Origin: Bog-473 sp035552095
GTDB taxonomy: Bacteria; Actinomycetota; Acidimicrobiia; Acidimicrobiales; RAAP-2
NCBI GenBank assembly: GCA_035552095.1
Contig: DASZMA010000128.1
Coordinates: 1-64,000, forward strand
Direction of reading: 5' to 3'
Length of the DNA: 64,000 nt
A program made the position numbers and the translations under genes. The notes below the pieces were generated by a model. That model did not search any database. It was not told the origin of the DNA and saw nothing but the letters and a program-made list of their open reading frames with translations. Positions 1-8,187 of the stretch are shown one piece after another; the first letter of the stretch is position 1, and each line of letters opens with the position of its first letter.

Positions 1-408
1 CGTCTCGGAGCCGTCGTCGACCACGATCACATGCGCCAGGTCGGGCAGGTCGGGCAGGAGGTCCGCCACCAGCGGAGCGAACTCGCGTTGGTGCACCAGC
101 GCCTTGAGGTTGGCGTTGGTCAGGAGGTAGCGCAGCTCTTCCTTGACGTAGCGGTAGTTGATGTTGATCCACACCGCGCGCAGCTTGAAGACGGCCCAGG
201 CGGTCTCGACCCACTCGACGCTGTTGTACGAGTAGATGCCGACGTGGTCGCCCGGCTCAATGCCCTGCGCGGCCAGGTGATGGGCCAGCTGGTTGGCCCG
301 GGCCTCCATCTCGGCGTAGGTGCGGCGCTGCCCGTTGGCCACCAGGTATTCCCGCTCGGGGTAGGCGTCGACGGCGGCCTCGAACAGGTCAGCGAGGTTG
401 CACTCCAT
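1..408 (-). CDS. Acyl-CoA ligase, FadD19-like (N-terminal part; runs off the window)
   Basis: AMP-forming acyl-CoA synthetase; only the first ~136 residues are present because the gene leaves the left edge. The start MECNLADLFEAA and the segment WININYRYVKEELRYLL match the N-terminus of the FadD17/FadD19 group, which activates the side chains of sterols and branched fatty acids in mycobacteria (family knowledge). No catalytic YTGGTTG motif can be seen here because it lies beyond the edge. A KstR-like palindrome lies 12 nt upstream, which fits a lipid or sterol role. The ligase family is secure; the substrate is inferred. Confidence 0.85.
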   Translation of the reverse strand, partial: MECNLADLFEAAVDAYPEREYLVANGQRRTYAEMEARANQLAHHLAAQGIEPGDHVGIYSYNSVEWVETAWAVFKLRAVWININYRYVKEELRYLLTNANLKALVHQREFAPLVADLLPDLPDLAHVIVVDDGSET

Positions 409-419
409 GGGTCGAAGAT

Positions 420-433
420 TAGAACAGGTTCTC
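420..433. promoter_or_regulatory. KstR-like operator upstream of the fadD19-like gene
   Basis: TAGAACAGGTTCTC contains the inverted repeat AGAAC-AG-GTTCT. It matches the mycobacterial KstR consensus TnnAACnnGTTnnA at every fixed position except the last base. It sits between the leftward FadD19-like gene (start 408) and a rightward membrane protein gene (start 545). Other TetR-family regulators bind similar palindromes, so the identity of the regulator is uncertain. Confidence 0.5.
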
Positions 434-544
434 GTTCTGGGGGCAACCGGTCCCGCTCGGTCCGGGGCGTCGTGGCGGTACCGCCGGCGGCCCGAGGGTC
501 TACATTTGGCAACACCCGGGCAACACCCGTAGGAAGAGGTGGCG

Positions 545-1114
545 ATGGCTGAGGTAACCGTCTTCATCGATGATGCCGTCCGGGGTACTCTGCCCGCGAT
601 CTGCGCCAAGGAGGGCATCCCCACCCAGGACCGGCTGAATCTGCGATCGCAGGTGGGAGGCAGCACCGGGCTCGGTGTGGCCTGGCTGCTGATCCTGATC
701 GGGCCGATCGGATGGCTCGGGCTCTTCATCATCGCCCTGGCGCAGCGCCCGTCCGACTACGTCACGGCGAGACTGCCGTTTTCCGAGTTCGCCTACCGGC
801 GCATGACGGTGTCCCGGCGGCTGCGCCGGATCTGGACGGCGGTGACGGCCCTGGCCATCACCTTGTTCGCACTGGTGGCAATCTCGGCGGACGGGTTGGA
901 CGCCAGATCGGCCGCGGCGGCTCTGGGTGCCGGTGCGCTGGCGGCAGTGGTGATGGCCGTGCTGGCGTCGCGCCGGTTCAGTCTGGCCATGGTCGGGGTC
1001 GAACTCGATGCCAGCCGGCGCTGGGTCACCCTCACCGGGGTGCACCCCGACTTCGCCCGCGCCGCACACGAGCAGACTGCGTTGGCTGACCGGGACGTAC
1101 TGCGCCGCCCCTGA
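545..1114 (+). CDS. Hypothetical membrane protein (189 aa)
   Basis: Unrecognised protein. It has a soluble N-terminal ~45 residues, a hydrophobic segment around residues 40–65 (VAWLLILIGPIGWLGLFII), two further hydrophobic stretches around residues 98–117 and 122–142, and a cytosolic-looking tail. ATG 545 is preferred over GTG 539 because the purine-rich AGGAAGAGG sits about 6 nt before it. A TACATT hexamer at 501–506 could be the –10 element. No enzymatic motif was seen. Confidence 0.7.
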   Translation: MAEVTVFIDDAVRGTLPAICAKEGIPTQDRLNLRSQVGGSTGLGVAWLLILIGPIGWLGLFIIALAQRPSDYVTARLPFSEFAYRRMTVSRRLRRIWTAVTALAITLFALVAISADGLDARSAAAALGAGALAAVVMAVLASRRFSLAMVGVELDASRRWVTLTGVHPDFARAAHEQTALADRDVLRRP

Positions 1115-1121
1115 GCGGCGG

Positions 1122-1823
1122 TCAGACTTTTTGCTGAGACGGCGGGGTGGTGGCCGGACCGACCATCCCCGCCGCGGCCTCCGCCAGCTCGACCAGCGCC
1201 GCGACCACCGCGGCCGGCCCGTCATCGTGGTCGGGGACGAGGCGTTCCCCGTAGGCCCCGATACCCCGCAGGCCGGGTGGCAGCTCAATCTGCACGCCAT
1301 GGTCCGGCGGCAGGTTCACCGGGTTCTCAGGGTGGAAGCCCAGCCGCAGGCGCTCGTCGGCCACGTGGTACGCCTCGAAGCGCCCGCTCAGCAGCGCCCG
1401 GACCCGGCCCAGCAGTTGGTGGTTCAGGCCCCCGACGATGATGCCGGTCAGCGGACCCTGCTGGGTGCCGCGGATGGCCGGGCCGTACGGCTCAATCACC
1501 AGACCCCGGTCGGGATCGACCCAGAGGGCGAACCCGTCCCGGCCGAAGCCGTGCACCGAGATGACGATGCGGACGTGGTCCAGGAATCGGCGCAGGGTGG
1601 CTGAGAGCGCCGGATCGTGCCGGCGCGAGGTGAGGTGGAGGCGGAGCCACGGCGGCTGCACAATGGCGTAGTACGACGCATTGCTTTGAGCGGCCGCCCG
1701 GCGGGCAATGGCGTCCGTGCCCCGGTCCTGGGACCCGCCGTGCAGGGCCATGAACCCCACGGCGGAGCGAAGCTCGCACTCTTCCTCGACGCCCGGAATG
1801 TCGAGGAGCTCTCTCAGGTCCAT
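1122..1823 (-). CDS. Poly-gamma-glutamate hydrolase family protein
   Basis: Resembles the zinc-dependent poly-gamma-glutamate hydrolase family (PF05908), phage-type amidohydrolases that cut gamma-glutamyl polymers. Visible family features are GFMALHGGSQDRGTDAIA near the N-terminus (metal-site HGG...GT pattern), LHLTSRRHDPALS and VISVHGFGRDG. No signal peptide is evident. The start MDLRELLDIPG at 1823 leaves a protein of 233 residues, normal for the family; longer in-frame starts add only low-complexity sequence. Its substrate in this organism is unknown. Confidence 0.7.
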   Translation of the reverse strand: MDLRELLDIPGVEEECELRSAVGFMALHGGSQDRGTDAIARRAAAQSNASYYAIVQPPWLRLHLTSRRHDPALSATLRRFLDHVRIVISVHGFGRDGFALWVDPDRGLVIEPYGPAIRGTQQGPLTGIIVGGLNHQLLGRVRALLSGRFEAYHVADERLRLGFHPENPVNLPPDHGVQIELPPGLRGIGAYGERLVPDHDDGPAAVVAALVELAEAAAGMVGPATTPPSQQKV

Positions 1824-1913
1824 GCCCTCAGGCTGGCACGCCGATGCGCAGCGGTGCGCGGCGGATCCGTCTGGTCGGCGGATCCATGCCGGCAGCCGGA
1901 TCCTTCCCACCAC

Positions 1914-2498
1914 CTACTGCGGATGGAGGGTCTCGCCGCGGGCCAGCATGTCGACATAGGTGGCGATCTTGCGAGCCCGTGTCTCGGGGCGTTTGACCGA
2001 GTTGATCCGGTAGAGGACGGCGTAGCGGTTCTGGCTGGAGAGCGTGGCGAAGGTGGCCTGGGCCGGCGGGTTGGCCTTCAGCGCCGCGGCCAGGTCAGCG
2101 GGCACGTCAATGGTCGCTTGCCCGGCGTAGGCGGCGGTCCAGCGTCCGTCGGACTGGGCCCGCTCCACCTCGGCCACGCCGGCCGGGTGCATTCGTCCCT
2201 CTGCCCGTAGCCGTTCGACCAGGCCGACGTTGCGCTGGGACCAGGGACTACGTGAGCGCCGGGGCGTGAATCGTTGCCGGAACGTGACGGCGTTCAGTCG
2301 GAGACGCTGTCCGTCGATCCATCCGTGACAGAGCGCCTCCTCGAGCGCCTGGTCGTAGGTGAGACTCGTCGGCTTCACCACGCCCTTCTTGGCCAGGGTC
2401 AGCCAGACCCCGGCGGGCTCAGTGTGGTGGGTGACGAGCCAGACGCGCCAGGCCCCGGAATCGAGCACCGTGAGCTCAACGGGCGCGGCGGCGGGCAC
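1914..2498 (-). CDS. YdeI/OmpD-associated family protein
   Basis: About 194 residues. The order of motifs is that of the YdeI/OmpdA family: WLTLAKKG near the N-terminus, a central YDQALEEALCHGWIDGQ block, RFTPRRSRSPWSQRN, and a C-terminal segment FATLSSQNRYAVLYRINSVKR with KIATYVDML. The family is linked to stress and peptide resistance but has no defined biochemistry. GTG 2498 is chosen because upstream sequence overlaps the aldolase gene. The gene follows that aldolase gene by 44 nt on the same strand, so cotranscription is likely. Confidence 0.75.
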   Translation of the reverse strand: MPAAAPVELTVLDSGAWRVWLVTHHTEPAGVWLTLAKKGVVKPTSLTYDQALEEALCHGWIDGQRLRLNAVTFRQRFTPRRSRSPWSQRNVGLVERLRAEGRMHPAGVAEVERAQSDGRWTAAYAGQATIDVPADLAAALKANPPAQATFATLSSQNRYAVLYRINSVKRPETRARKIATYVDMLARGETLHPQ

Positions 2499-2542
2499 CG
2501 CGGCATCCCGGGGGGCCGGCCCGGCGGGGCGGCGGGGCGGAC

Positions 2543-3340
2543 TCAGTCGAAGAGGTCGGGGTCGCTGCGCACGATCTCGTCCCAGAGCGGCTTGAACGAG
2601 AACCAGCCCGCCATCGGCGATGCCGTTCGGTCGCGGGTGTAGCGGGCTCCCTCGTCGTTGATGAGGAGCGGTGTCCCGGCCGCCTCGGCCAGCAACTGGG
2701 CCTGGCATGAGCGCTCCATGGTGATGAACCACCAGGCCGCCTCGTCGACCGTCTGGCCCACCGTGAACAGACCGTGGTTGCGGTGGATGGTGGCCTTGTG
2801 CGGGCCCAGCGCACTGGCCAGCGCCTTGGCTGCGGCCTCCTCCAGCACGATGGCACCGCCGCCCTCCTCGCAGACCGTGTGGTCCTCGAAGAAGACGCAG
2901 GCGTCCTGGGTGATCGGGTCGAGCGGGCGCCCCAGGGAGGACCAGGCCTTGCCGTAGATGGAGTGGGCGTGGGCGGCCGCGATCACGTCCGGTCGGGCCG
3001 CATGCACGGCCGAATGGATGGCGAAGGCGGCCGGATTGACCGGGCGGTTGCCCTCGACCACCTCGCCGGTGTGGCTGACCAGGATGAGGTCCGAGACCCG
3101 GACGTGGCGGAAGCTCATGCCGAACGGGTTCACCCAGAAATGGTCGGTCAACTCGGGGTCGCGGGCCGTGATGTGGCCGGCCACCCCTTCGGAGAACCCG
3201 AAACGGCCGAAGAGCCGGAGGGCCCCGGCCAAGCGCTGCTTGCGGTGCAGGCGCTCCTCCTCCACCGTGGCGAAGATGGGCGGCGTCAGGTCAATCAGTT
3301 CCTGCTGGCCTTCGAGGAGCGTCCGGGCTGGTGCGGTCAT
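2543..3340 (-). CDS. Class II aldolase/adducin family protein
   Basis: 265 residues, one aldolase II domain. The metal ligands HAHS (His124, His126) and NHG (His189) are present, so the protein should bind a divalent metal and cleave or decarboxylate a small hydroxy-acid or sugar phosphate. SEGVAGHITARDPE and VNPFGMSFRHVRVSDLILV are typical of the decarboxylase-like branch. A TAGCCT hexamer (3348–3353, minus strand) lies 7 nt before the ATG, so the mRNA is probably leaderless. It is divergent from the SRPBCC gene. The exact substrate cannot be read from sequence. Confidence 0.88.
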   Translation of the reverse strand: MTAPARTLLEGQQELIDLTPPIFATVEEERLHRKQRLAGALRLFGRFGFSEGVAGHITARDPELTDHFWVNPFGMSFRHVRVSDLILVSHTGEVVEGNRPVNPAAFAIHSAVHAARPDVIAAAHAHSIYGKAWSSLGRPLDPITQDACVFFEDHTVCEEGGGAIVLEEAAAKALASALGPHKATIHRNHGLFTVGQTVDEAAWWFITMERSCQAQLLAEAAGTPLLINDEGARYTRDRTASPMAGWFSFKPLWDEIVRSDPDLFD

Positions 3341-3347
3341 GGTCTCA

Positions 3348-3353
3348 AGGCTA
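3348..3353 (-). promoter_or_regulatory. –10-like hexamer of a leaderless promoter (aldolase gene)
   Basis: TAGCCT on the minus strand, 7 nt before the ATG at 3340. No convincing –35 hexamer is visible. The spacing puts the transcription start at or next to the start codon. Confidence 0.45.
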
Positions 3354-3399
3354 TGTCAATGGATTGGTGGGCGGACCCAGCGGGCTGAGCTGCCCCAAC

Positions 3400-3405
3400 T
3401 ATCGT
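3400..3405 (+). promoter_or_regulatory. –10-like hexamer of a leaderless promoter (SRPBCC gene)
   Basis: TATCGT, 6 nt before ATG 3412, with no Shine-Dalgarno sequence between. It forms a compact divergent promoter region with the aldolase gene. Confidence 0.45.
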
Positions 3406-3411
3406 TGCGCC

Positions 3412-3864
3412 ATGACCTACGCCACCGCCGAGTCCCTCGAGATCGCAGTCCCGGCGGAGAAGGTGTGGGCGCTGGTCTCGGACCTGCCCCGCATGGGGGA
3501 GTGGTCGCCCGAAAACGCCGGCGGGAAATGGGTCAAGGGCGCCACCAGCCCGGCAGTCGGAGCGACCTTCAAGGGCAGGAACAAGAACGGCATCCGGCGC
3601 TGGAGCACGACGGTCAAGGTGGTGGGGTGCGAACCGGGGAAGCTGTTCGAGATCGCCGTCACCTTCGGACCGGCGGCCGTGGCCAACTGGCGCTACGAGT
3701 TCGAGGCGACGGCAGGAGGCTGCCGGGTCACCGAGTCGTGGGAGGACCATCGCGCCGACTGGATGAAAATGGTCGGCGCCGTCATGGGTGATCACAGCGC
3801 CGACCACGCCCGCAGCGAGATGGCGGCCACGCTGGCCAGCCTGGCCCGGGTGGTCGAGGGGTAG
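3412..3864 (+). CDS. SRPBCC family protein (polyketide cyclase/START-like)
   Basis: 150 residues with the SRPBCC ligand-cavity pattern: an N-terminal strand (SLEIAVPAEKVWALVSDLPRMGEWSP), central strands GATFKGRNKNGIRRWSTTVKVVGCEPGK, and a C-terminal long helix. Such proteins bind hydrophobic ligands or act as cyclases, and no catalytic residue is fixed across the family. ATG 3412 follows a TATCGT hexamer by 6 nt and removes a meaningless upstream extension. The function is not predictable further. Confidence 0.82.
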   Translation: MTYATAESLEIAVPAEKVWALVSDLPRMGEWSPENAGGKWVKGATSPAVGATFKGRNKNGIRRWSTTVKVVGCEPGKLFEIAVTFGPAAVANWRYEFEATAGGCRVTESWEDHRADWMKMVGAVMGDHSADHARSEMAATLASLARVVEG

Positions 3865-3878
3865 CTGTTCACAGCTGC

Positions 3879-4367
3879 TCACAGCTCCAATTGGTAGGTC
3901 TGCCCGATTAGGCCCACCCCGAAGCTGTGGTGCGGCTCTTCACTGGTGAGTTGGAACCCGGCTTCTACGTAGATCCGTCGCGCCACCACCAGGGGGTGGT
4001 TGGTCCACAGCACCATCCGCCGGTAGTCCGCAGCTCGAGCGAAGGTGAGGCAGGTCTGCACCAGGCGTCGGCCCAGGTGATGGCCGCGGCCGGACGGATG
4101 CACCAGCAAAATCCGAAGCTGGGCCGTCTCGGCGTCCTTGGCTACCACGAAGACACAGCCGACCTGCTGGTCCTCGTACTCGGCGATCCACGCCGCCTCC
4201 CGCTCGGGATCGTGCGATTGGGCGAACTCGGCCACGATCTCAGCCACCAGGGCCTCGAACTCGTCGTTCCAGCCGAACTCCTCGGCGTAGAGCTCTCCGT
4301 GCACCGTGACCACCCAGCCCAGGTCGCCGGGCCGTCCCAGCGGGCGGATGGTGACGGCGTCGGCCAC
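3879..4367 (-). CDS. GNAT family N-acetyltransferase (PaiA-like position)
   Basis: 162 residues. The acetyl-CoA binding motif A is seen as LRILLVHPSGRGHHLGRRLV, followed by the C-terminal ARRIYVEAGFQL motif B. The length is normal. The gene lies 5 nt after a PaiB-like FMN-binding protein gene on the same strand. In Bacillus, paiA encodes a polyamine acetyltransferase paired with paiB, so a related role is plausible; the acceptor substrate here is unknown. Confidence 0.82.
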   Translation of the reverse strand: MADAVTIRPLGRPGDLGWVVTVHGELYAEEFGWNDEFEALVAEIVAEFAQSHDPEREAAWIAEYEDQQVGCVFVVAKDAETAQLRILLVHPSGRGHHLGRRLVQTCLTFARAADYRRMVLWTNHPLVVARRIYVEAGFQLTSEEPHHSFGVGLIGQTYQLEL

Positions 4368-4372
4368 CGGCG

Positions 4373-5026
4373 TCAGCCGGGCCGGCCGGGCGTGGCCAGG
4401 CGTCGCGCCACCTGGGCGGCCGCCGCGGCGTCCCCGGACCCCTGGCGCGCCGCCAGCCGGTCGACCACAGCCAGGCGATGGGCCTCGTCGACGTTGCCGC
4501 CGTACTTGAACTTGGCCCGTACCGTGTCGACGGCCACGCTGAGGCCGAGGATGGTCTGCAGCCGCTTGGGATGGGCCACCTCGGGGTCGGCCACCTCCAT
4601 GCCGGGCTGGTAACTCGCCAATTGGCGGCGCAGGATGGCGGCGACGCTCCCGGGTGTGGTGCGCTCGTCCCAGACGGTGGCCGTGCCGATCAGCTGCACG
4701 GCGCCGTAGTAGGTGGTCGGTATGCCGAGCAGCGGATCCTCCTGGTCGATCGCCTTCCAGGCCGACGGGATGAAGGCCCAGTCGCCGGCGACGCTCAGGA
4801 GAACCCGGGGGTTCTCGGCTAAGGCCTCGAAGATCGGGTTGGCCCGGACCAGGTGGAGCGAGACGGTGTCGGAGTCGCTACTGGTGTCGAGCAGGAATTG
4901 GGTGGGGACGACCACCGGGACATCGCGCCCGCGCCCGGCCGCCACCAGGTGGCCGAAGCGGTTGGCCTGGACGAAGGGCCGCCATTCCGCCTCACCGAGC
5001 GTGGCATCAACCGGGGCGATGTACAT
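4373..5026 (-). CDS. FMN-binding negative transcriptional regulator, PaiB family
   Basis: 217 residues. The start MYIAP, the segment RPFVQANRFGHLVA, AFIPSAWKA, and IPTTYYGAVQLIGTATVWDE follow the PaiB/FMN-bind_2 family (split-barrel flavin fold). In Bacillus, PaiB represses sporulation and protease genes; in other bacteria the role is unproven. The stop is 5 nt before the start of the GNAT gene, giving a paiB–paiA-like transcription unit. The C-terminal ~35 residues are Ala/Arg-rich. Confidence 0.82.
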   Translation of the reverse strand: MYIAPVDATLGEAEWRPFVQANRFGHLVAAGRGRDVPVVVPTQFLLDTSSDSDTVSLHLVRANPIFEALAENPRVLLSVAGDWAFIPSAWKAIDQEDPLLGIPTTYYGAVQLIGTATVWDERTTPGSVAAILRRQLASYQPGMEVADPEVAHPKRLQTILGLSVAVDTVRAKFKYGGNVDEAHRLAVVDRLAARQGSGDAAAAAQVARRLATPGRPG

Positions 5027-5061
5027 GCAGGAAGTGTGGCACCCGGCCTGGGGCGCCCCTG

Positions 5062-5095
5062 CCCCGCCCAGTCGCCCGCCCCGCCCAGTCGCCCG
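5062..5095. repeat. 17-bp tandem repeat, two perfect copies
   Basis: The unit CCCCGCCCAGTCGCCCG is repeated head to tail in the gap between the PaiB-like gene and the acyl-CoA ligase gene. No coding or terminator role is evident. Confidence 0.85.
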
Positions 5096-5113
5096 CCCAC
5101 CCCCGGGCCAGCC

Positions 5114-6754
5114 CTAGCCGGCTGGCTCCAACTCCTCGATCGACTCACTCCGGTGCCGCTTGTAATCGACCTTGCCGTTGGGAGCGCGCCCGATGGTCTC
5201 GACCATACGGACCCGCCGGGGTGCCTTGTAGGACGCCAGGCGGTCCTTGACGTGGTCGATGAGCTCGGCCTCGCCCGGCTGGCCGACCCCGACCCCGCCC
5301 CCGGCAACGTCACCGAGTTCGACTACGGCCACGATCTGCTCGCCGTAGGTCGGATGCGGAATGCCCACCACGACGGCGTCGCGCACGGCCTCGTGCGTCT
5401 TGAGCGCCTCCTCGACCTCCTCGGGGAAGATCTTCTCGCCGCCCGAGTTGATGCAGACCGAGCCCCGGCCCAGCAGGTGGATGGTGCCGTCGGTGTCGAC
5501 CTGGGCGAAGTCGCCCGGGATGGAGAAGCGCACGCCGTCGATCACCTTGAAGGTGCGGTCCGACTTCTCCTCGTCCTTGTAGTAGCCGAGCGGGTTGCGC
5601 CCACCGAGCGCCAGCACGCCGATCTCCTCGGAGCCCGGTGTCACCGGCCGCCCGTCCTCGGTCAGCACCTTGACGTCGGGGCCCAGGGTGAACTTGGCCG
5701 TCTGGGCCGCGTTGCCGGCCCCGCTGATCGAGACGCCCATGCCCAGCGCCTCGGAGGAGCTGAAGGCGTCCACCAGCAGCATGCCGGCGTGGTGGGCCAG
5801 GAGCTCCTGCTTAATGGACTCGCTCCACATGGCGCCCGAGGAGACCATCATCATGAGGGAGGAGAGGTCCCAGTGACCGGGCTGCGCATCGAGCGCGGTC
5901 AGCATCGGACGGGAGAACGGGTCGCCCACGATGACCAGGGCATTGACCTTCTCGCGCTCAATGGTGTCGAAGAGCTCCACCGGGTCGAACTTGCGCGACT
6001 CGAGCAGGCAGACCCGGCCCCCCTCGGCCAGCACCGTGTTGGCGGTGAAGCCGCCGGTCCCGTGCATCAAGGGGCAGGCCGGCATGAGGGTCACGCCGCC
6101 CGGGCTCTCGGTCAGGGCCGCCCGCACCGCGTCCACCCCGCCGTCGACCGGGTAGTGGCGGATGGCGCTGTCGATGAGGCGGACGAAGAGGTCGTCCTGG
6201 CGCCACATGACGCCCTTGGGCATGCCGGTGGTGCCGCCGGTGTAGAGCATGAAGAGGTCGTCGCCGCTGCGGCCCCAGGGGGCGGCGGTGCGACCGGTGG
6301 CCATTTTGGCGGCATCGTCGTAGGGGGTGGCCCAGTCCGGGCAGGGGCCCGAGCCGTCGTCGACCCAGAGCCAGCCCTTGACCCCCGGCACCCGGTCCAG
6401 GATGCGCTCAATCCGCTCGGCGAACGCCCCGTGGAACACGACCGCCACCGCATCGGCGTTCTCCCACAGGTAACTCAGCTCGTCGTCGCCGTAGCGGTAG
6501 TTGGTGTTGACCTGGACCAGGCCGATCTTGGTGGCGGCGAAAATGGTCTGCAGGTACTCCGGGCAGTTGTAGAGGTAGATGGCCACCTTGTCCTGCTGCG
6601 CCACGCCCAGGTCCAGCAGGAACTGGGCCACGCCGTCGGCCCCGCGGTCGAACTCGCTCCAGGCCACGTGGCGGTCACCCTGGGTGACGGCGATGGCATC
6701 GGGCTGAATGTCAGCCACGGCCTCCCAGACGTCCCCGTAGTTCCAATTGGTCAT
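5114..6754 (-). CDS. Acyl-CoA synthetase (FadD19/FadD17 group)
   Basis: 546 residues, full-length AMP-forming ligase. The P-loop MLYTGGTTGMPKGVMWR, the adenine-binding stretch DAFSSSEALGMG, the hinge GDFAQVDTDGTIHLLGRGS and the C-terminal lysine motif PNGKVDYK are all present. Overall it reads closest to mycobacterial FadD19, a steroid side-chain ligase; substrate assignment is inference. A strong GGGGAGGAG ribosome site lies just before ATG 6754. It is divergent from an acyl-CoA dehydrogenase gene with about 85 nt between the starts, suggesting a shared beta-oxidation role. Confidence 0.9.
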   Translation of the reverse strand: MTNWNYGDVWEAVADIQPDAIAVTQGDRHVAWSEFDRGADGVAQFLLDLGVAQQDKVAIYLYNCPEYLQTIFAATKIGLVQVNTNYRYGDDELSYLWENADAVAVVFHGAFAERIERILDRVPGVKGWLWVDDGSGPCPDWATPYDDAAKMATGRTAAPWGRSGDDLFMLYTGGTTGMPKGVMWRQDDLFVRLIDSAIRHYPVDGGVDAVRAALTESPGGVTLMPACPLMHGTGGFTANTVLAEGGRVCLLESRKFDPVELFDTIEREKVNALVIVGDPFSRPMLTALDAQPGHWDLSSLMMMVSSGAMWSESIKQELLAHHAGMLLVDAFSSSEALGMGVSISGAGNAAQTAKFTLGPDVKVLTEDGRPVTPGSEEIGVLALGGRNPLGYYKDEEKSDRTFKVIDGVRFSIPGDFAQVDTDGTIHLLGRGSVCINSGGEKIFPEEVEEALKTHEAVRDAVVVGIPHPTYGEQIVAVVELGDVAGGGVGVGQPGEAELIDHVKDRLASYKAPRRVRMVETIGRAPNGKVDYKRHRSESIEELEPAG

Positions 6755-6827
6755 GACGACTCCTCCCCTGGATCTTCCCTGGACCCCGCGGCGCCCGGCT
6801 CGAATGCGCCCGTTGCGGCGGTCAGCC

Positions 6828-6833
6828 TACGCT
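6828..6833 (+). promoter_or_regulatory. –10-like hexamer of a leaderless promoter (acyl-CoA dehydrogenase)
   Basis: TACGCT, 6 nt before GTG 6840, with no ribosome site between. This supports the GTG start over the longer in-frame ATG at 6747, which would overlap the divergent ligase gene. Confidence 0.5.
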
Positions 6834-6839
6834 GCCGGC

Positions 6840-8012
6840 GTGGATCTCGGCCTCCCCGGAGAAGATGACCCCCGCCGCATCGATGTGCGCCAGTGGCTGG
6901 CGGCCCATCCCCATCCTTCCGGCCGCCAATTGGCCGAGGCCGGGTACGTGGTCCCGCACTGGGCGCCGCCCTTCGGCCGGGACGCCGATCCGCTGACCCA
7001 GCTCATGATCGACGACGAGCTGCGGGCGGCGGGCGTGCGCCGGCCCATCAACCCGATCGGCATCGGCTGGGCCGGCCCCACCCTCATGTACGCCGGCACC
7101 GACGAGCAGAAGGAGCGCTGGCTGTGGTCGCTGCTCAGCGGCGAGGACTTCTGGTGCCAGCTCTTCAGCGAGCCCGGCGCCGGCTCCGACCTGGCCGCGC
7201 TGACCACCCGGGCCGAGCGCGACCCCGCCACCGGCGACTACGTCATCAACGGGCAGAAGGTGTGGAACAGCTACGCCCACATCGCCAAGTGGGGGATCCT
7301 GCTGGCCCGCACTGACCCGGCCGCCACCAAGCACCAGGGCATCAGCTACTTCGTCTGCCCGATGGATGCGCCCGGCATCGAGGTGCGCCCCCTCATCGAT
7401 ATGACCGGCGAGCACGCCTTCAACGAGGTCTTCTTCGACGACGTCCGCATCCCGGCGGACCACCTCATCGGGGCGGAGCACGGCGGCTGGGAATTGGCCA
7501 AAGTCACCCTGGGCAACGAGCGGGTCTCGCTGTCGGGGGAGGGCGCGCTGTGGGGGATGGGCCCGACGGCCGACGACCTGGTCGACCTGGTGCGGACGGC
7601 CGGCGGCGCCCCCGACCCGGCGTTGCGGGACCGCTTGGTGGGGGTGTGGATCGAGAGCCAGATTTTGCGGGTGCTGCGGCTGCGCATGGTCTCGGCCGTG
7701 CTGGCCGGGAAGGTGCCGGGGGCCGAGGCCTCGGTGCGCAAGGCCATCGCCGACGCCCACGGCCAGCACGTCATGAACGTGGCCCGCGACCTGGCCGGGC
7801 CGTTCGCCATGCTGGCCGGGACGGGCCCAATTGGGGGTTGGGGCCCCACCCGTGCCGATGGAACGGTGGCAATGGGAAGAGTGGCAATGGGGGATGCAAC
7901 CTGGTCCCGCGGCTTCCTGTACGCCCCGGCGCTCACCGTGGGTGGCGGGACCTCCGAGGTCCAGCGCAACATCGTGGCTGAGAAGGTCCTGGGCCTGCCC
8001 CGGGACCCCTAA
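6840..8012 (+). CDS. Acyl-CoA dehydrogenase family protein
   Basis: 390 residues. The FAD/substrate motif CQLFSEPGAGSDLA and the flavin-contact stretch VINGQKVWNSYAHIAKWGILLART are typical, as are EVFFDDVRIPADHLIG and the C-terminal GGGTSEVQRNIVAEKVLGLPRDP. It oxidises an acyl-CoA at the alpha–beta bond and passes electrons to ETF. A 10–15 residue Gly/Met-rich insertion (GPTRADGTVAMGRVAMGD, around residue 340) precedes the C-terminal helix. It is divergent from the FadD-type ligase, the likely pathway partner. The GTG start is supported by a –10-like TACGCT. Confidence 0.9.
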   Translation: MDLGLPGEDDPRRIDVRQWLAAHPHPSGRQLAEAGYVVPHWAPPFGRDADPLTQLMIDDELRAAGVRRPINPIGIGWAGPTLMYAGTDEQKERWLWSLLSGEDFWCQLFSEPGAGSDLAALTTRAERDPATGDYVINGQKVWNSYAHIAKWGILLARTDPAATKHQGISYFVCPMDAPGIEVRPLIDMTGEHAFNEVFFDDVRIPADHLIGAEHGGWELAKVTLGNERVSLSGEGALWGMGPTADDLVDLVRTAGGAPDPALRDRLVGVWIESQILRVLRLRMVSAVLAGKVPGAEASVRKAIADAHGQHVMNVARDLAGPFAMLAGTGPIGGWGPTRADGTVAMGRVAMGDATWSRGFLYAPALTVGGGTSEVQRNIVAEKVLGLPRDP

Positions 8013-8053
8013 TTCCGCCTCATCAGGAAAGTCGCGCATAAGTCACGGGCCAG

Positions 8054-8082
8054 TTTCCCGTTACCGCAACAGTGGGTACAAT
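8054..8082 (+). promoter_or_regulatory. Candidate promoter of the G1 peptidase gene
   Basis: TTTCCC (8054–8059), a 17-nt spacer and TACAAT (8077–8082). The –10 hexamer is close to consensus and the –35 is weak. It would leave a 5' leader of about 100 nt before the ATG at 8188. Confidence 0.4.
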
Positions 8083-8187
8083 CGCGCCGCGACGGCAGAG
8101 CAATCGCCGGTGCGGCGGGGGTGGTGCGGGTACGGCCTTCGGGCTGTTGGGCAGGACAGCCTCCGGGCTGATGAGCGGAAGGTGGGG

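Noticed and set aside
4853..6868. 671-residue open frame on the plus strand
   Set aside because: It is the antisense shadow of the FadD-type ligase and part of PaiB; Gly/Val/His/Asp-rich with no family motif.
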